From assembly GCF_000164675.2 (NCBI RefSeq), contig NC_015678.1, forward strand, positions 186,001-250,000: a DNA stretch of 64,000 bases. Reading direction: 5' to 3'. The stretch is from Streptococcus parasanguinis ATCC 15912 (GTDB lineage Bacteria; Bacillota; Bacilli; Lactobacillales; Streptococcaceae). The position numbers and the translations under genes are program-made. Each line of letters starts with the position of its first letter. The stretch's first letter is position 1. The notes beneath the pieces are model-generated. The model saw only the letters and a program-made list of their open reading frames with translations. It had not been told where the DNA came from and did not search any database. Shown here one piece after another: positions 27,491-40,462 of this stretch.

Positions 27491-27511
27491 ACGCCTTTCG
27501 AGGCGTTTTTT
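27491..27511 (+). terminator. glg operon terminator
   Basis: ACGCCT (27491-27496) pairs with AGGCGT (27501-27506) around a TTCG tetraloop, with T6 after it. Confidence 0.92.
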
Positions 27512-27705
27512 GTTTTGCTTTCTTCCTATAAATAAAACAGTTTATTTTTTTGAGTTTTAGTGCTTGCTAAAATAGAAGAAAAAAGATAAGATAGGTGAAG
27601 GTAAAAAATCTCGGGAAGTTCCTTGTTTTCGGAAACTATTTTCCTTCTCCATATAAAATAAGGCTTTGACCTGAGGTTTGAATATTACTATATAGGAATT
27701 TTAGG

Positions 27706-30700
27706 ATGAAAAAAGCAAAACAATTTTTTGAAAAGAAGACCAAATATTCGATTCGGAAATTATCCGTTGGGGTTGGTCCAGTGGCCATTGGAGCCTTTTT
27801 ATTGGGAGGAAGTCTGTTAGGAGCTCGTCCTGTCAAAGCTGATCAGGTGACCCTACCTGCAAACGTTCACTTAGGATATGTGACAGAAGAAGAGCTAACT
27901 GCTGATGAAAAAAAACAGGTAATTCATGCAATTCCTGAAGAATACCAAAATGAAGATACCTTCTATTTAGTCTATAAGAAGAAGGAGGCAACTCAGCCAG
28001 TTCTTCCCCAAACAGGAAGTCAGGAAATCGCCCTCTTTGGCCTAAGTCTAGCCACAGCTTCATTTGCGGTCCTCTTACTTTCTAAAAAGCACCGGAAGAA
28101 GGTCATGGGCGTCCTTTTGATTGGAGCCATGGGACAAAGTCTTTTAGTTCCAGTTGAAGTCGCTGCGCTACAAAATCAAATTTTTCGCGCTTATAATCAG
28201 GATCTTGCGATCTCATCGAGCAAAGATCTTGCAAATGGCGTGATTCAAATTGACGGCTACGACTATGTGGGCTATCTGCACTACTCGCCAGTCCAAAAGA
28301 CGGATTCACAAGAAACAAAGGCTAAGCAGGAAACGAAATTTTCTGTAGCAGGGACGATCAAAAGAAGCACAGGGATTCCACAAGTGGAAGCACAAGCGCG
28401 TGTGACCCCAGAAGTCGCTCCAGCCTTTCCTCAAGTTGAAAAACCAAGCCTTGAAGTCTCTACTGAGCCTATCCCATTTGAAATTATCAACCAAGCTGAT
28501 CCTACATTAGCCAAAGGGCAAACTAGGGTGCTGACTGCTGGCCAAAATGGAGAGCGGACTATATTTACGGAAGTGAGTGTAGTAGATGGACAAGAAGTTC
28601 GCAGAGTAGCTGAAAGCAAGCTCACTAAAGAACCGGTTTCGCAAATTATTGCCGTCGGTACAAAAGAAGATGCGCAACCAACCCCTCAACCAAGCCCTTC
28701 TCCAGTTGTAACAGCAAAGGGGACGCAGGAAGAAGGTCACGTGGGAGAAGCTCACGTTCAACCAGAGGCTCCAGCCTATACAGGAGTAGTGGAAGCTAAA
28801 GGGACGCAGGAAGAAGGTCACGTGGGAGAAGCTCCTGTTCAACCAGAGGCTCCAGCCTATACAGGAGTAGTGGAAGCTAAAGGGACACAAGAAGAAGGTC
28901 ATGTTGGCGAAGCTCCTGTTCAATCAGAGAATCCAGCCTACCAAGTGACCGAAGGGACAGTGACGGAGACAGAAACGGTAATCCTTCCATATGAAACAGA
29001 GTATGTAACGGATGCCAATCGTTACACCGATGAAGAAATCCTCCTTCAGAAAGGCGAAGCTGGTAGCCAGGAAATTCGCCGTGTTTATAAAACGGTCAAT
29101 GGCGAAAAGGTTGGAGAGCCCCTCAGCACGACAACTGAAACGGTAAAAGCTCCTGTGACAGAAAAAATTAGTCGTGGAAGTAAGGTGATTGAAGGCCAAA
29201 CAGAGGATATTTCTTTTGAGGAAATTCCATTTAAGACGGTAATCGAACAGGATGCCACCTTGCTGAAAGGAAGCGAAACAGTTTCTCAAGCAGGTAAAAA
29301 CGGGAAGAAGAAAATCAGCAAAGTCTATAAGACCATTAAAGGTGTAAAAACTGCGGATGCTCCAACAGTTTCGGAGGAAGTAGTTGAACAAGCCCAAGAT
29401 CGGATCATTAAAAAAGGGACCAAAGAACTAGACAAGCCAACCTTAACCTTGACCCAGGTCGATAAGGAAGAATTGAAGCGCAGTGCCAAAGCTAGCTATC
29501 ATTTAGACAAACCAGAGGGTGTGACCATCAAGTCCATCCAGGCGGTGTTGAAGAAGGGCGATCAAGTGGTGAAAACTTTTGCCCTTTCAGAGTCTGATTT
29601 AGCAGCTGCCTTACTGGATTTAGACTACTACAAGGATTATACGCTGGCAACGACCATGGTCTATGACCGCGGAAATGGGGATGAAGAAGAGATTCTCAAG
29701 GAAGAGCCACTAAGACTTGACCTTAAAAAAGTTGAAGTCAAAAACATCAAGGAAACCAGTCTGATTAGCGTGGATGACCAAGGTCTTGAGACAGATAGTA
29801 GCCTCTTGTCTGAAACACCATTGGATGTGAAACCTTATTACTTAAAGGTTACCACCCATGATAATAAGGTCACAAAACTGGCTGTTGATAAAATTGAAGA
29901 AGTGACGGTAGAGGGAGCGACCTTATACAAAATAACAGCCAAAGCTCCAGATCTGATCCAACGGACTGCGGACAAGCAGTTTAGTGAGGACTATGTCCAT
30001 TATATTGCGAAGCCGAAAGCTCATGAAGGAGATGTCTATTACAATTTCAACGAACTTGTAAAAGCTATGCAAGCCAATCCGACTGGTACCTTTAAGCTTG
30101 GTAGCAGTATGAATGCAAGTAATGTGCAACCAGCTGGCAAGTCTTATGTAACCAATGCCTTCAAGGGAATATTGGAAAGTACAGAAGGCAATAAATTTGC
30201 TATCCATAACATTACGAGACCGTTATTTGGTAACATCGAAGGTGGTACTGTTAAGAATCTCTTGCTTGAAAATGTTGCGATTGACCTACCTGGGACAGAT
30301 CGAGTAGCACCAATCGCAGGTGTCATAAAAAATAATGCGATTGTCGAAAATGTTAAAGTAACAGGAAGCGTTGTTGGAAACAACGATGTAGCAGGGATCA
30401 TCAATAAAATTGATGGCAGTGGGAAGGTCAGTAATGTTGCCTTCATCGGGAAACTGCACGCTGCTGGCAATAAAGGTGGCTATCTAGCAGGTGTTATTGG
30501 TGAGAACTGGAAAGGTGTCGTTGAAAAAGCTTACGTTGATGCTGAAATCACTGGTAACAAAGCCAAAGCGGCAGGTCTCGTTTATTCCTCTCAAAATGGT
30601 GGAAATAACCACACAGTAGGTAAAGAAGGGGTTCTCAGAAATTCACTTGCTAAAGGTTCAATTGAACTCAAAGAAGCAGTTCAATCTGGTGGATTACTCG

Positions 30701-33498
30701 GGACCAACTGGGCCTTGGGGACTATTGAAGACAATATCACCATGATGAAAGTCAAAACTGGTGAGATGGTCTTCGGACACTCGGATATCGATGCAGATGA
30801 TTACTTCACCTATTCAAGAACCAAGCGCAATTACAGTGTGGAGGGCGTGAGTGAAGGGAAGAAATCCTTTAACAATTCCCGTAGAATCCCAAGCATCTCG
30901 CTGGCAGAAGCTGAGCAGAAGATTGAAGCAATGGGAATCACTGCTGATAAATTTACCAACAGTAAACCGATTGAAGTTACGCTCAATAACCTTGTTAGCA
31001 AAGACGATCAATACAAGGCAATTGATGGCTACGATGCCACTCGCGAACTTGCTTACCGCAATATTGCAAAACTGCAACCATTCTACAACAAAGAGTGGAT
31101 TGTGGATCAAGGAAATAAATTGGCTACAGGAAGTCCTCTCTTGACAAAAGAAGCCTTGTCGGTGACGGCCATGAAAGGCAATACCTTTGTGACAGAACTG
31201 GGGGATGCCGACCATATTCTGATCCATTACTCGGATAAGACAAAAGATATCTTTAGCATTTCACCGAAAGATTCAAAAGTCAAACAAGTGAAAGAGTACA
31301 GCGTAGCGGAGCTCGGTGAAGTGGTCTACACGCCGAATATGGTGGACAAAGACCGGAGAGATCTCATTAGTGCCATTGTTGAAACATTAAATCCCGTCGA
31401 ATTACAATCTGACCCAATCTACACGCACCTAGGTAGAACAGGACCTAACAAAGTCAATGCCATTAAGAACCTTTACCTCGAAGAAAGCTTCCAAGAAGTC
31501 AAAGACAATCTGACTCACTTTGTCAAACAACTGGTTGAAAACCAAGACCATCAATTAAACACGGATGAGGCTGCCAAACGGGCACTCATCAAGAAAATTG
31601 AAGATAACAAGGCTGCCGTACTTCTGGGGCTTTCTTACCTCAATCGCTATTACGGAGTGAAGTTCGATGATGTCCATCTCAAACAGCTCATGTTGTTCAA
31701 GCCAGACTTCTATGGGAAGAATGTCGATGTTTTAGATCGCTTGATCGAAATTGGTTCAAAAGAAGATTATATCAAAGGGACTCGTACCCACGATGCCTTC
31801 CGAGAAGTCGTGGCTAAATCGACTCTTTCTGGTAACCTAAATGACTTCTTGAAGTACAATATGGAGCTCTTTACAAGTGATAGAGACTTGAATGATTGGT
31901 TCATCAAAGCAACCAAAGACAATGTCTATATAGTGGAGCCTGAGACGACCAATCCAGCGTTCGCATCTGCCAAACACAGAGCTTATGAAGGCTTAAACAA
32001 TGATGTTCACGGTAAAATGATCTTGCCACTCTTGAACTTAAAAGATGCCCATATGTTCTTGATTTCAACTTACAATACCATGGCCTACAGTTCCTTTGAG
32101 AAATATGGCAAGAATACGGAAGCGGAACGAACTGCCTTCAAAGCGGAAATTGACAAGGTGGCTAAAGGACAACAAAATTACCTAGATTTCTGGTCGCGTC
32201 TCGCAACGGATAAGGTTCGCAATCAACTCTTGAAGAGCAATAATATGGTTTCGACCCCTGTCCTTGATAATCAAAACTACAAGGGCATTAGTACAGATCG
32301 CTATGGCCATACCAACAGTGGCAAAGATGTCGCTCCAATTCGTGAATTGTATGGCCCAACCGATCGTTACCATGCGACAGATTGGCGGATGGGAGCAGTA
32401 GCTCGAATTTACGGAAATCCATATAAAGACGACTCTGTCTTCTTCATGGTGACCGATATGGTCAGTGACTTTGGGGTGTCTGCCTTTACCCACGAAACGA
32501 CGCACGTCAATGACCGTATGGTTTACTTAGGTGGGTGGAGACACCGCGAAGGGACAGATATTGAAGCCTTTGCCCAAGGAATGCTCCAAACACCATCTGT
32601 ATCCAATCCAAATGGGGAATACAAAGCCTTAGGTCTCAACATGGCTTATGAACGTCAAAACGATGGAAACCAATGGTACAATACAAATCCAAATGATCTC
32701 ACCTCACGTGAGGAGATTGATCGGTACATGAAAGGCTATAACGATACGCTCATGCTTCTGGATTACCTAGAAGGGGAAGCTGTATTGGATAAACATAGCA
32801 AGGACTTAAACAATGCTTGGTTCAAGAAGGTTGATAAACAATACCGAGGAGCGAACACCAAGAATCAATTCGATAAGGTTCGACCGTTGAGTGATGAGGA
32901 AAAAGCCATTGCTTTAAATACAGTAGATGACCTCATCACCAATAATTTCATGACCAACCGTGGTCCTGGAAATGGCGTCTATAATCCATCTGACTTTGGT
33001 TCAGCCTATGTGACTGTGCCGATGATGACAGGGATCTATGGTGGGAACACCAGTGAAGGGGCTCCTGGAGCCATGTCCTTCAAACACAATACTTTCAGGA
33101 TTTGGGGCTATTATGGCTATGAAAAAGGCTTCTTAGGGTATGCTTCAAACAAGTATAAACAAGAGTCTAAACAAGCTGGACTTGCCACTCTAGGAGATGA
33201 CTTCGTCATTCAGAAGATTTCTGATGGAAGATTCAGTACCCTTGAAGATTGGAAGAAAGCTTACTTCAATGAAGTGGTAACCAGTGCCAAAAATGGAATG
33301 CAGGCTATTGACATCGATGGGAAGACATACAATAGCTATGAAGACTTGAAACGTGCATTTGCTGAAGCAGTGGATAAAGATAAGGCTACTCTAAGTAACG
33401 GTTCTGTCAAATTTGACAATACGGTTGCACTGAAAGAAAAAGTCTTTAAGAAATTGCTGCAACAAACAGACAGTTTCAAAACGTCTATCTTTAAATAA
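27706..33498 (+). CDS. Surface zinc metalloprotease, M26 family (IgA1 protease/ZmpB type)
   Basis: A 1930-residue secreted wall-attached protease. Order: YSIRK-type signal (YSIRKLSVGVGPVAIGAFL), cleavage near VKADQ, LPQTG at residues 100-104 followed by two hydrophobic segments (the unusual N-terminal sorting motif of streptococcal zinc proteases), a G5-like domain (about 250-325), three 27-residue repeats (337 to about 413), two more G5-like domains (about 415-565), a GLUG/M26_N beta-helix region (about 780-1000) and the M26 catalytic domain. The zinc motif HETTH (His1596, Glu1597, His1600) and the third ligand Glu1620, 24 residues after the first His, match IgA1 protease. Whether the substrate is IgA1 or another host protein cannot be decided. 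The ribosome site is weak (AGGA, 7 nt). Confidence 0.93.
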   Translation: MKKAKQFFEKKTKYSIRKLSVGVGPVAIGAFLLGGSLLGARPVKADQVTLPANVHLGYVTEEELTADEKKQVIHAIPEEYQNEDTFYLVYKKKEATQPVLPQTGSQEIALFGLSLATASFAVLLLSKKHRKKVMGVLLIGAMGQSLLVPVEVAALQNQIFRAYNQDLAISSSKDLANGVIQIDGYDYVGYLHYSPVQKTDSQETKAKQETKFSVAGTIKRSTGIPQVEAQARVTPEVAPAFPQVEKPSLEVSTEPIPFEIINQADPTLAKGQTRVLTAGQNGERTIFTEVSVVDGQEVRRVAESKLTKEPVSQIIAVGTKEDAQPTPQPSPSPVVTAKGTQEEGHVGEAHVQPEAPAYTGVVEAKGTQEEGHVGEAPVQPEAPAYTGVVEAKGTQEEGHVGEAPVQSENPAYQVTEGTVTETETVILPYETEYVTDANRYTDEEILLQKGEAGSQEIRRVYKTVNGEKVGEPLSTTTETVKAPVTEKISRGSKVIEGQTEDISFEEIPFKTVIEQDATLLKGSETVSQAGKNGKKKISKVYKTIKGVKTADAPTVSEEVVEQAQDRIIKKGTKELDKPTLTLTQVDKEELKRSAKASYHLDKPEGVTIKSIQAVLKKGDQVVKTFALSESDLAAALLDLDYYKDYTLATTMVYDRGNGDEEEILKEEPLRLDLKKVEVKNIKETSLISVDDQGLETDSSLLSETPLDVKPYYLKVTTHDNKVTKLAVDKIEEVTVEGATLYKITAKAPDLIQRTADKQFSEDYVHYIAKPKAHEGDVYYNFNELVKAMQANPTGTFKLGSSMNASNVQPAGKSYVTNAFKGILESTEGNKFAIHNITRPLFGNIEGGTVKNLLLENVAIDLPGTDRVAPIAGVIKNNAIVENVKVTGSVVGNNDVAGIINKIDGSGKVSNVAFIGKLHAAGNKGGYLAGVIGENWKGVVEKAYVDAEITGNKAKAAGLVYSSQNGGNNHTVGKEGVLRNSLAKGSIELKEAVQSGGLLGTNWALGTIEDNITMMKVKTGEMVFGHSDIDADDYFTYSRTKRNYSVEGVSEGKKSFNNSRRIPSISLAEAEQKIEAMGITADKFTNSKPIEVTLNNLVSKDDQYKAIDGYDATRELAYRNIAKLQPFYNKEWIVDQGNKLATGSPLLTKEALSVTAMKGNTFVTELGDADHILIHYSDKTKDIFSISPKDSKVKQVKEYSVAELGEVVYTPNMVDKDRRDLISAIVETLNPVELQSDPIYTHLGRTGPNKVNAIKNLYLEESFQEVKDNLTHFVKQLVENQDHQLNTDEAAKRALIKKIEDNKAAVLLGLSYLNRYYGVKFDDVHLKQLMLFKPDFYGKNVDVLDRLIEIGSKEDYIKGTRTHDAFREVVAKSTLSGNLNDFLKYNMELFTSDRDLNDWFIKATKDNVYIVEPETTNPAFASAKHRAYEGLNNDVHGKMILPLLNLKDAHMFLISTYNTMAYSSFEKYGKNTEAERTAFKAEIDKVAKGQQNYLDFWSRLATDKVRNQLLKSNNMVSTPVLDNQNYKGISTDRYGHTNSGKDVAPIRELYGPTDRYHATDWRMGAVARIYGNPYKDDSVFFMVTDMVSDFGVSAFTHETTHVNDRMVYLGGWRHREGTDIEAFAQGMLQTPSVSNPNGEYKALGLNMAYERQNDGNQWYNTNPNDLTSREEIDRYMKGYNDTLMLLDYLEGEAVLDKHSKDLNNAWFKKVDKQYRGANTKNQFDKVRPLSDEEKAIALNTVDDLITNNFMTNRGPGNGVYNPSDFGSAYVTVPMMTGIYGGNTSEGAPGAMSFKHNTFRIWGYYGYEKGFLGYASNKYKQESKQAGLATLGDDFVIQKISDGRFSTLEDWKKAYFNEVVTSAKNGMQAIDIDGKTYNSYEDLKRAFAEAVDKDKATLSNGSVKFDNTVALKEKVFKKLLQQTDSFKTSIFK
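28714..28956 (+). repeat. Three tandem 81-bp repeats in the zinc protease gene
   Basis: Units start at 28714, 28795 and 28876, each coding for 27 residues beginning AKGTQEEGHVGEA. The first two are almost identical in DNA, and the third has drifted in its second half. The repeats lie in frame between G5-like domains, so copy number can change without breaking the protein. Confidence 0.9.
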
Positions 33499-33505
33499 TC
33501 GAATT

Positions 33506-33536
33506 CTCTCATCTGCTGAGCAGGTGAGAGTTTTTT
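33506..33536 (+). terminator. Terminator after the zinc protease gene
   Basis: An 11-bp stem (33506-33516 with 33520-33530) is followed by T6. Confidence 0.9.
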
Positions 33537-33636
33537 AGAAGAAAAAATGAATAGAGGTGGACAAAGTGTCTAAAAATTAAAAGGAATCAATCGTAGGTCG
33601 GAAAAATTATCATATTAAAAAAATAACGTAATTTAA

Positions 33637-33693
33637 CAAAAACGCTTTCTTTTCTAGGAAATATTTGACTATTATATCTTTTAGGAGTAAACT
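33637..33693 (+). promoter_or_regulatory. atp operon promoter with weak cre-like site
   Basis: TTGACT (33665-33670), 17-bp spacer, TAAACT (33688-33693). Upstream, 33637-33650 matches the cre consensus at 11 of 14 positions, keeping the central CG and the AAAACGCTTTC core. Confidence 0.5.
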
Positions 33694-33726
33694 AAGGAGG
33701 TAAAATTTATAAAAGGAGAATTCATC

Positions 33727-33927
33727 ATGAATTTAACATTTTTAGGTCTTTGTTTAGCCTGCTTTGGTGTATCACTGGCAGAAGGTTTGATGATGAGCAG
33801 CCTATTGAAATCTGCGTCTCGTCAACCAGAAATTATTGGTCAATTGCGTAGCCTCTTGATTCTTGGTGTTGCCTTTGTCGAAGGTACTTTCTTCGTAACC
33901 TTGGTTATGGCCTTCATTATCAAATAA
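33727..33927 (+). CDS. atpE: ATP synthase subunit c
   Basis: Proteolipid forming the rotating c-ring of the membrane sector. 66 residues, two helices with a polar loop (SASRQPE) and the proton-binding Glu52 in the second helix (AFVEGTFF). First gene of the atp operon, with AAAAGGAG before the start. In acid-tolerant streptococci this enzyme mainly pumps protons out at the cost of ATP. Confidence 0.97.
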   Translation: MNLTFLGLCLACFGVSLAEGLMMSSLLKSASRQPEIIGQLRSLLILGVAFVEGTFFVTLVMAFIIK

Positions 33928-33960
33928 GCACTTCTATTTTAGAAAAGGAGGTGTCAAAAC

Positions 33961-34674
33961 TTGGAAGAAAGTATCACTCCAACGATAACTCTTGGACCTG
34001 TAACTTTTAATTTGACCCTACTTGCTATGACCTTGATTGCTGTTTTGGTGGTTTTTGGCTTTATTTATTGGGCCAGCCGTAAAATGACGATCCGACCAAA
34101 GGGCAAACAAAATGTGCTGGAATACGCATATGACTTTGTCGTAGGCTTCACCAAAGGAAATATTGGGGAACATTATATAAAGGACTATTCATTGTTCTTG
34201 TTTGTTCTTTTCCTATTTCTTTTAGTGGCCAATAACATTGGATTGATGGCTAAAATCGAAACGACCAATGGTTACAATTTGTGGACATCACCAACCGCTA
34301 ACCTGGGTTATGACTTTGCCTTTTCATTTTTGATCACCTTAATCGCCCATGTAGAAGGAATTCGCCGACGTGGTGTGAAGGAATATTTAAAGGCTTTTGT
34401 GACACCTGGATTTATGACCCCCATGAATATTTTGGAAGAATTAACGAACTTTGCCTCCTTGGCACTTCGGATCTTCGGAAATATCTTTGCGGGTGAGGTA
34501 TTAGCAAGCTTGCTCGTGAACTTATCACACCAAGCTTTCTATTGGTATCCATTTGCCTTTATTGGTAGCATGGCATGGACTGCATTTTCAATTTTTATTT
34601 CATGTATCCAAGCCTATGTGTTTACCATGTTGTCATCAATCTATATTGGTAAGAAAATTAATGGTGAAGAGTAA
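33961..34674 (+). CDS. atpB: ATP synthase subunit a
   Basis: Membrane channel subunit that brings protons to the c-ring. 237 residues. Helices with the conserved arginine region in [15 protein letters not shown] are clear. The start codon is TTG, chosen because a full AAGGAGGTG site lies 9 nt before it and MEESITPTI matches the streptococcal N-terminus; no ATG is available near. It follows atpE by 33 nt. Confidence 0.95.
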   Translation: MEESITPTITLGPVTFNLTLLAMTLIAVLVVFGFIYWASRKMTIRPKGKQNVLEYAYDFVVGFTKGNIGEHYIKDYSLFLFVLFLFLLVANNIGLMAKIETTNGYNLWTSPTANLGYDFAFSFLITLIAHVEGIRRRGVKEYLKAFVTPGFMTPMNILEELTNFASLALRIFGNIFAGEVLASLLVNLSHQAFYWYPFAFIGSMAWTAFSIFISCIQAYVFTMLSSIYIGKKINGEE

Positions 34675-34693
34675 GTAGAGGAGGAGTAGAAGA

Positions 34694-35188
34694 ATGCATG
34701 TATCAATGAGTGAAATTATTGGTAACTTTATTCTCATTGCTGGTTCCTTCCTATTATTAATCTTTTTAATAAAGAAATTTGCATGGAACAATATCAATGG
34801 AATTTTAGAAGCGCGTGCCAAAAAGATTACAGATGATATTGATGGAGCAGAATCAGCTCGTCAAAAAGCTGAGGAACTAGCAAGTAAACGTGAAGAAGAG
34901 TTGGCAGGTAGCCGCAAAGAAGCTGCGTCTATTGTCGAAAATGCAAAGGAAACTGCAGAAAAGAACAAATCTCAGATCCTTTCAGAAGCCACTCAAGAAG
35001 CAGTACGTTTGAAAGAAAAAGCGCAACAAGAAATTGCGCATAACAAAGAAGAAGCATTGAACAGTATCAAAGGCGATGTGGCAGATCTCACTGTCAATCT
35101 TGCCAGCAAATTGTTGAGTCAACAGCTGGATGCTGAAGGTCAACGCCAACTGATCGATCGCTATCTTGATGAATTAGGAGAAGCCTAA
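34694..35188 (+). CDS. atpF: ATP synthase subunit b
   Basis: Peripheral stalk subunit: one N-terminal membrane helix (about residues 10-28) followed by a long charged coiled coil that holds F1 against F0. 164 residues, normal. It has a GAGGAG site and its stop overlaps the atpH start (TAATG), so the b and delta subunits are coupled. Confidence 0.96.
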   Translation: MHVSMSEIIGNFILIAGSFLLLIFLIKKFAWNNINGILEARAKKITDDIDGAESARQKAEELASKREEELAGSRKEAASIVENAKETAEKNKSQILSEATQEAVRLKEKAQQEIAHNKEEALNSIKGDVADLTVNLASKLLSQQLDAEGQRQLIDRYLDELGEA

Positions 35189-35724
35189 TGGACAAAAAGC
35201 AACTGATGGTGATTGAGAAATATACCCAGCCTTTTGTTCAATTGGTCTTTGAAAAAGGAGAACAAGATCTTGTCTTTGAAAAATTGACCCAAATCAAGGG
35301 CATTTTTGAGGAGACTGGACTTGCTAACTTCTTAGCTCATATCGGTGTAGAGGATGAAGAGAAAGCAAAAAGTCTAAGACTTTTTCAACCCTCTGATTCA
35401 CAATTACTCGACCATTTGATTGAAGTGGTTATTCTCAATCATCGTGAAGCCTTATTTTATGACATTGTAACGATTTGTTTGGATCAGATTCAACTGTTGA
35501 GCAACGCATTTGTCGTCACTGTTACGACAGTTGCTGGTTTGGATCCTGTTCAAGAGCAAAAGCTAGTACCCATTATCGAAAGAAAATTTGGGATTCAAGT
35601 TCGCTCGATCCAACAAAAGATCGATCCAGATTTAATTGGTGGCTTTGTCGTGACAGCCAATCATAAAACGTTGGATACCAGTCTCAAACACCAATTGCAA
35701 GTTATAAAATCTAAATTGAAATAG
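35188..35724 (+). CDS. atpH: ATP synthase subunit delta
   Basis: Connects the peripheral stalk to the top of F1. 178 residues. The C-terminal OSCP signature is visible as KIDPDLIGGFVVTANHKTLDTSLKHQL-like residues 145-172. It overlaps atpF by one base and lies 15 nt before atpA. Confidence 0.95.
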   Translation: MDKKQLMVIEKYTQPFVQLVFEKGEQDLVFEKLTQIKGIFEETGLANFLAHIGVEDEEKAKSLRLFQPSDSQLLDHLIEVVILNHREALFYDIVTICLDQIQLLSNAFVVTVTTVAGLDPVQEQKLVPIIERKFGIQVRSIQQKIDPDLIGGFVVTANHKTLDTSLKHQLQVIKSKLK

Positions 35725-35736
35725 AAAGTGGTGTGA

Positions 35737-37245
<1,509 letters not shown>

Positions 37246-37260
37246 AAATAGGAGTGGAAG

Positions 37261-38142
37261 ATGGCAGTTTCATTAAATGATATTAAAAATAAAATTGCAT
37301 CCACAAAAAACACCAGTCAAATCACCAATGCCATGCAGATGGTGTCCGCTGCCAAACTTGGTAAATCTGAGCAGGCAGCCAAGGATTTTCAGGTTTATGC
37401 TGCTAAGGTTCGTAAGCTCTTAACAGACTTGCTCCATGGACATGAAACAGAAAATACCAAGTCCCATCCGATGTTGGTGAGTCGCCCGGTAAAAAAGACA
37501 GCTTATATCGTGATTACATCCGATCGTGGTTTGGTTGGAGGTTACAATGCCTCCATCCTTAAAACCATGATGGAAATGAAGGCAGAATACCATCCAACTG
37601 GAGATGACTTTGAAGTGATCTGTATTGGAAGCGTCGGTGCGGATTTCTTCCGTGCCCGTGGGATTCAGCCGGTTTATGAATTGCGTGGTTTGCCTGATCA
37701 GCCTAGCTTTAAGGAAGTTCGCAAGATCATTTCGAAAACAGTCCAAATGTATCAGGAAGGCTTGTTTGATGAGTTGTACGTCTGTTACAACCACCACGTC
37801 AACAGTTTGACGAGTCAAATGCGGGTGGAACAAATGCTTCCAATTATTGATTTGGACCCAAATGAAGCGGATGAGGACTATGTATTGAATCTAGAATTGG
37901 AATCTAGTCGAGATGCCATTTTGGATCAATTGCTTCCTCAATTTGCTGAAAGCATGATCTATGGTGCCATTATTGATGCTAAAACAGCTGAAAATGCTGC
38001 TGGGATGATGGCCATGCAAACTGCAACAGACAATGCCAAGAAAGTCATTGATGAATTAACGATTCAATACAACCGTGCTCGTCAAGCAGCGATTACACAA
38101 GAAATTACCGAAATCGTTGCGGGTGCTAGCGCCCTTGAATAG
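37261..38142 (+). CDS. atpG: ATP synthase subunit gamma
   Basis: Central rotor shaft of F1. 293 residues. N-terminal INDI-type helix ([21 protein letters not shown] region) and C-terminal helix [15 protein letters not shown] are the two coiled-coil ends that insert into the alpha-beta ring. An 85-nt gap to atpD follows with no terminator seen. Confidence 0.96.
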   Translation: MAVSLNDIKNKIASTKNTSQITNAMQMVSAAKLGKSEQAAKDFQVYAAKVRKLLTDLLHGHETENTKSHPMLVSRPVKKTAYIVITSDRGLVGGYNASILKTMMEMKAEYHPTGDDFEVICIGSVGADFFRARGIQPVYELRGLPDQPSFKEVRKIISKTVQMYQEGLFDELYVCYNHHVNSLTSQMRVEQMLPIIDLDPNEADEDYVLNLELESSRDAILDQLLPQFAESMIYGAIIDAKTAENAAGMMAMQTATDNAKKVIDELTIQYNRARQAAITQEITEIVAGASALE

Positions 38143-38218
38143 TTGTCGGATACAATTTTAAATACAAAAACAGATGCTTGAAAGAGAACTTTTGAGCAGT
38201 AGAAATTACTTAGAATAG

Positions 38219-39634
<1,416 letters not shown>

Positions 39635-39647
39635 GAAGAGGTGAAAG

Positions 39648-40067
39648 ATGAGTCAAATGAACGTCCAAATCGTTACACCGGATGGACTGGTTTATGATCA
39701 TCATGCCGCATTTGTATCTGTCAAGACAATTGATGGTGAATTAGGGATTTTACCTCATCATATCAATACCATTGCGGTTTTGGCTGTAGACCAAGTAAAG
39801 GTTCGTCGTGTCGACGATGACAAACATATTGATTGGATTGCAGTCAATGGGGGGATTATCGAAGTAGCAGATAATGTCATTACCATTGTTGCCGATTCTG
39901 CCGAACGTGCTCGAGATATCGACATTAGTCGTGCAGAACGTGCCAAACTGCGAGCTGAAAAAGCGATTGAAGAAGCCAAAGATCAGCATTCGGTTGATAT
40001 GGAACGTCGTGCTAAAATTGCTCTTCAACGCGCCATTAATCGGATTAATGTCGGAAATCGTTTATAA
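39648..40067 (+). CDS. atpC: ATP synthase subunit epsilon
   Basis: Regulatory rotor subunit that brakes ATP hydrolysis. 139 residues: N-terminal beta-barrel (about residues 1-85) and C-terminal helical hairpin ([14 protein letters not shown]). Last gene of the atp operon, closed by a stable terminator. Confidence 0.96.
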   Translation: MSQMNVQIVTPDGLVYDHHAAFVSVKTIDGELGILPHHINTIAVLAVDQVKVRRVDDDKHIDWIAVNGGIIEVADNVITIVADSAERARDIDISRAERAKLRAEKAIEEAKDQHSVDMERRAKIALQRAINRINVGNRL

Positions 40068-40077
40068 CATATTAAAA

Positions 40078-40111
40078 AATAAGGTAGAGGTCTTATCCTC
40101 GCCTTATTTTT
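40078..40111 (+). terminator. atp operon terminator
   Basis: AATAAGG and GAGG pair with CCTC and CCTTATT (40078-40090 with 40097-40108), followed by T-rich sequence. Confidence 0.85.
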
Positions 40112-40115
40112 GTTG

Positions 40116-40159
40116 AGTGAGAATCAAAAGAAGAAAGTGAGAATCAAATATGGTATAAT
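40116..40159 (+). promoter_or_regulatory. Direct repeat and extended -10 before the DUF1146 gene
   Basis: AGTGAGAATCAAA occurs twice (40116-40128 and 40136-40148), exactly 20 bp apart, in place of a -35 element. TGGTATAAT (40151-40159) follows, 6 nt before the start codon. The layout resembles activator-dependent promoters, but the binding protein is unknown. Confidence 0.5.
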
Positions 40160-40165
40160 AGCTGT

Positions 40166-40396
40166 ATGATTCAAATGATTTTTAACTTTTCAAGCCATTT
40201 ATTGTTTATCTTTTTTGCCTATTACCTATTGTTGAACCTGGTTCAATGGGAAAAGTTTTTAAAAGTAAGTACTGAAAATGCTGTTAAAATCCGTTTTTTG
40301 ATCTTGATGCTCAGCATTGGAATCGGCTATCTAGCCAGCTCATTTTTTATCAGCGTGTATGAGATGAGTCGGCAGATTTTTATTGGCCAATTCTAA
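40166..40396 (+). CDS. DUF1146 family small membrane protein
   Basis: A 76-residue protein with two hydrophobic helices (about residues 8-27 and 43-62) and the LVQWEKFLK loop typical of DUF1146/YwzB proteins, which commonly sit next to the atp operon or murA. Function is unknown. No ribosome site precedes the ATG, and the -10 element ends only 6 nt before it, so the message may be leaderless; an internal ATG three codons on also lacks a site. murA follows after 66 nt. Confidence 0.8.
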   Translation: MIQMIFNFSSHLLFIFFAYYLLLNLVQWEKFLKVSTENAVKIRFLILMLSIGIGYLASSFFISVYEMSRQIFIGQF

Positions 40397-40462
40397 CCAC
40401 ATTTTATAAAAAATATGGTATGATAGAAGTCGTGACTTTAAGAAATTGGAGAACAATCCCGT

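Noticed and set aside
30814..31227. Long antisense frames within the zinc protease, alaS and atp genes
   Set aside because: They mirror codon use of the sense genes, lack ribosome sites and show no family features.
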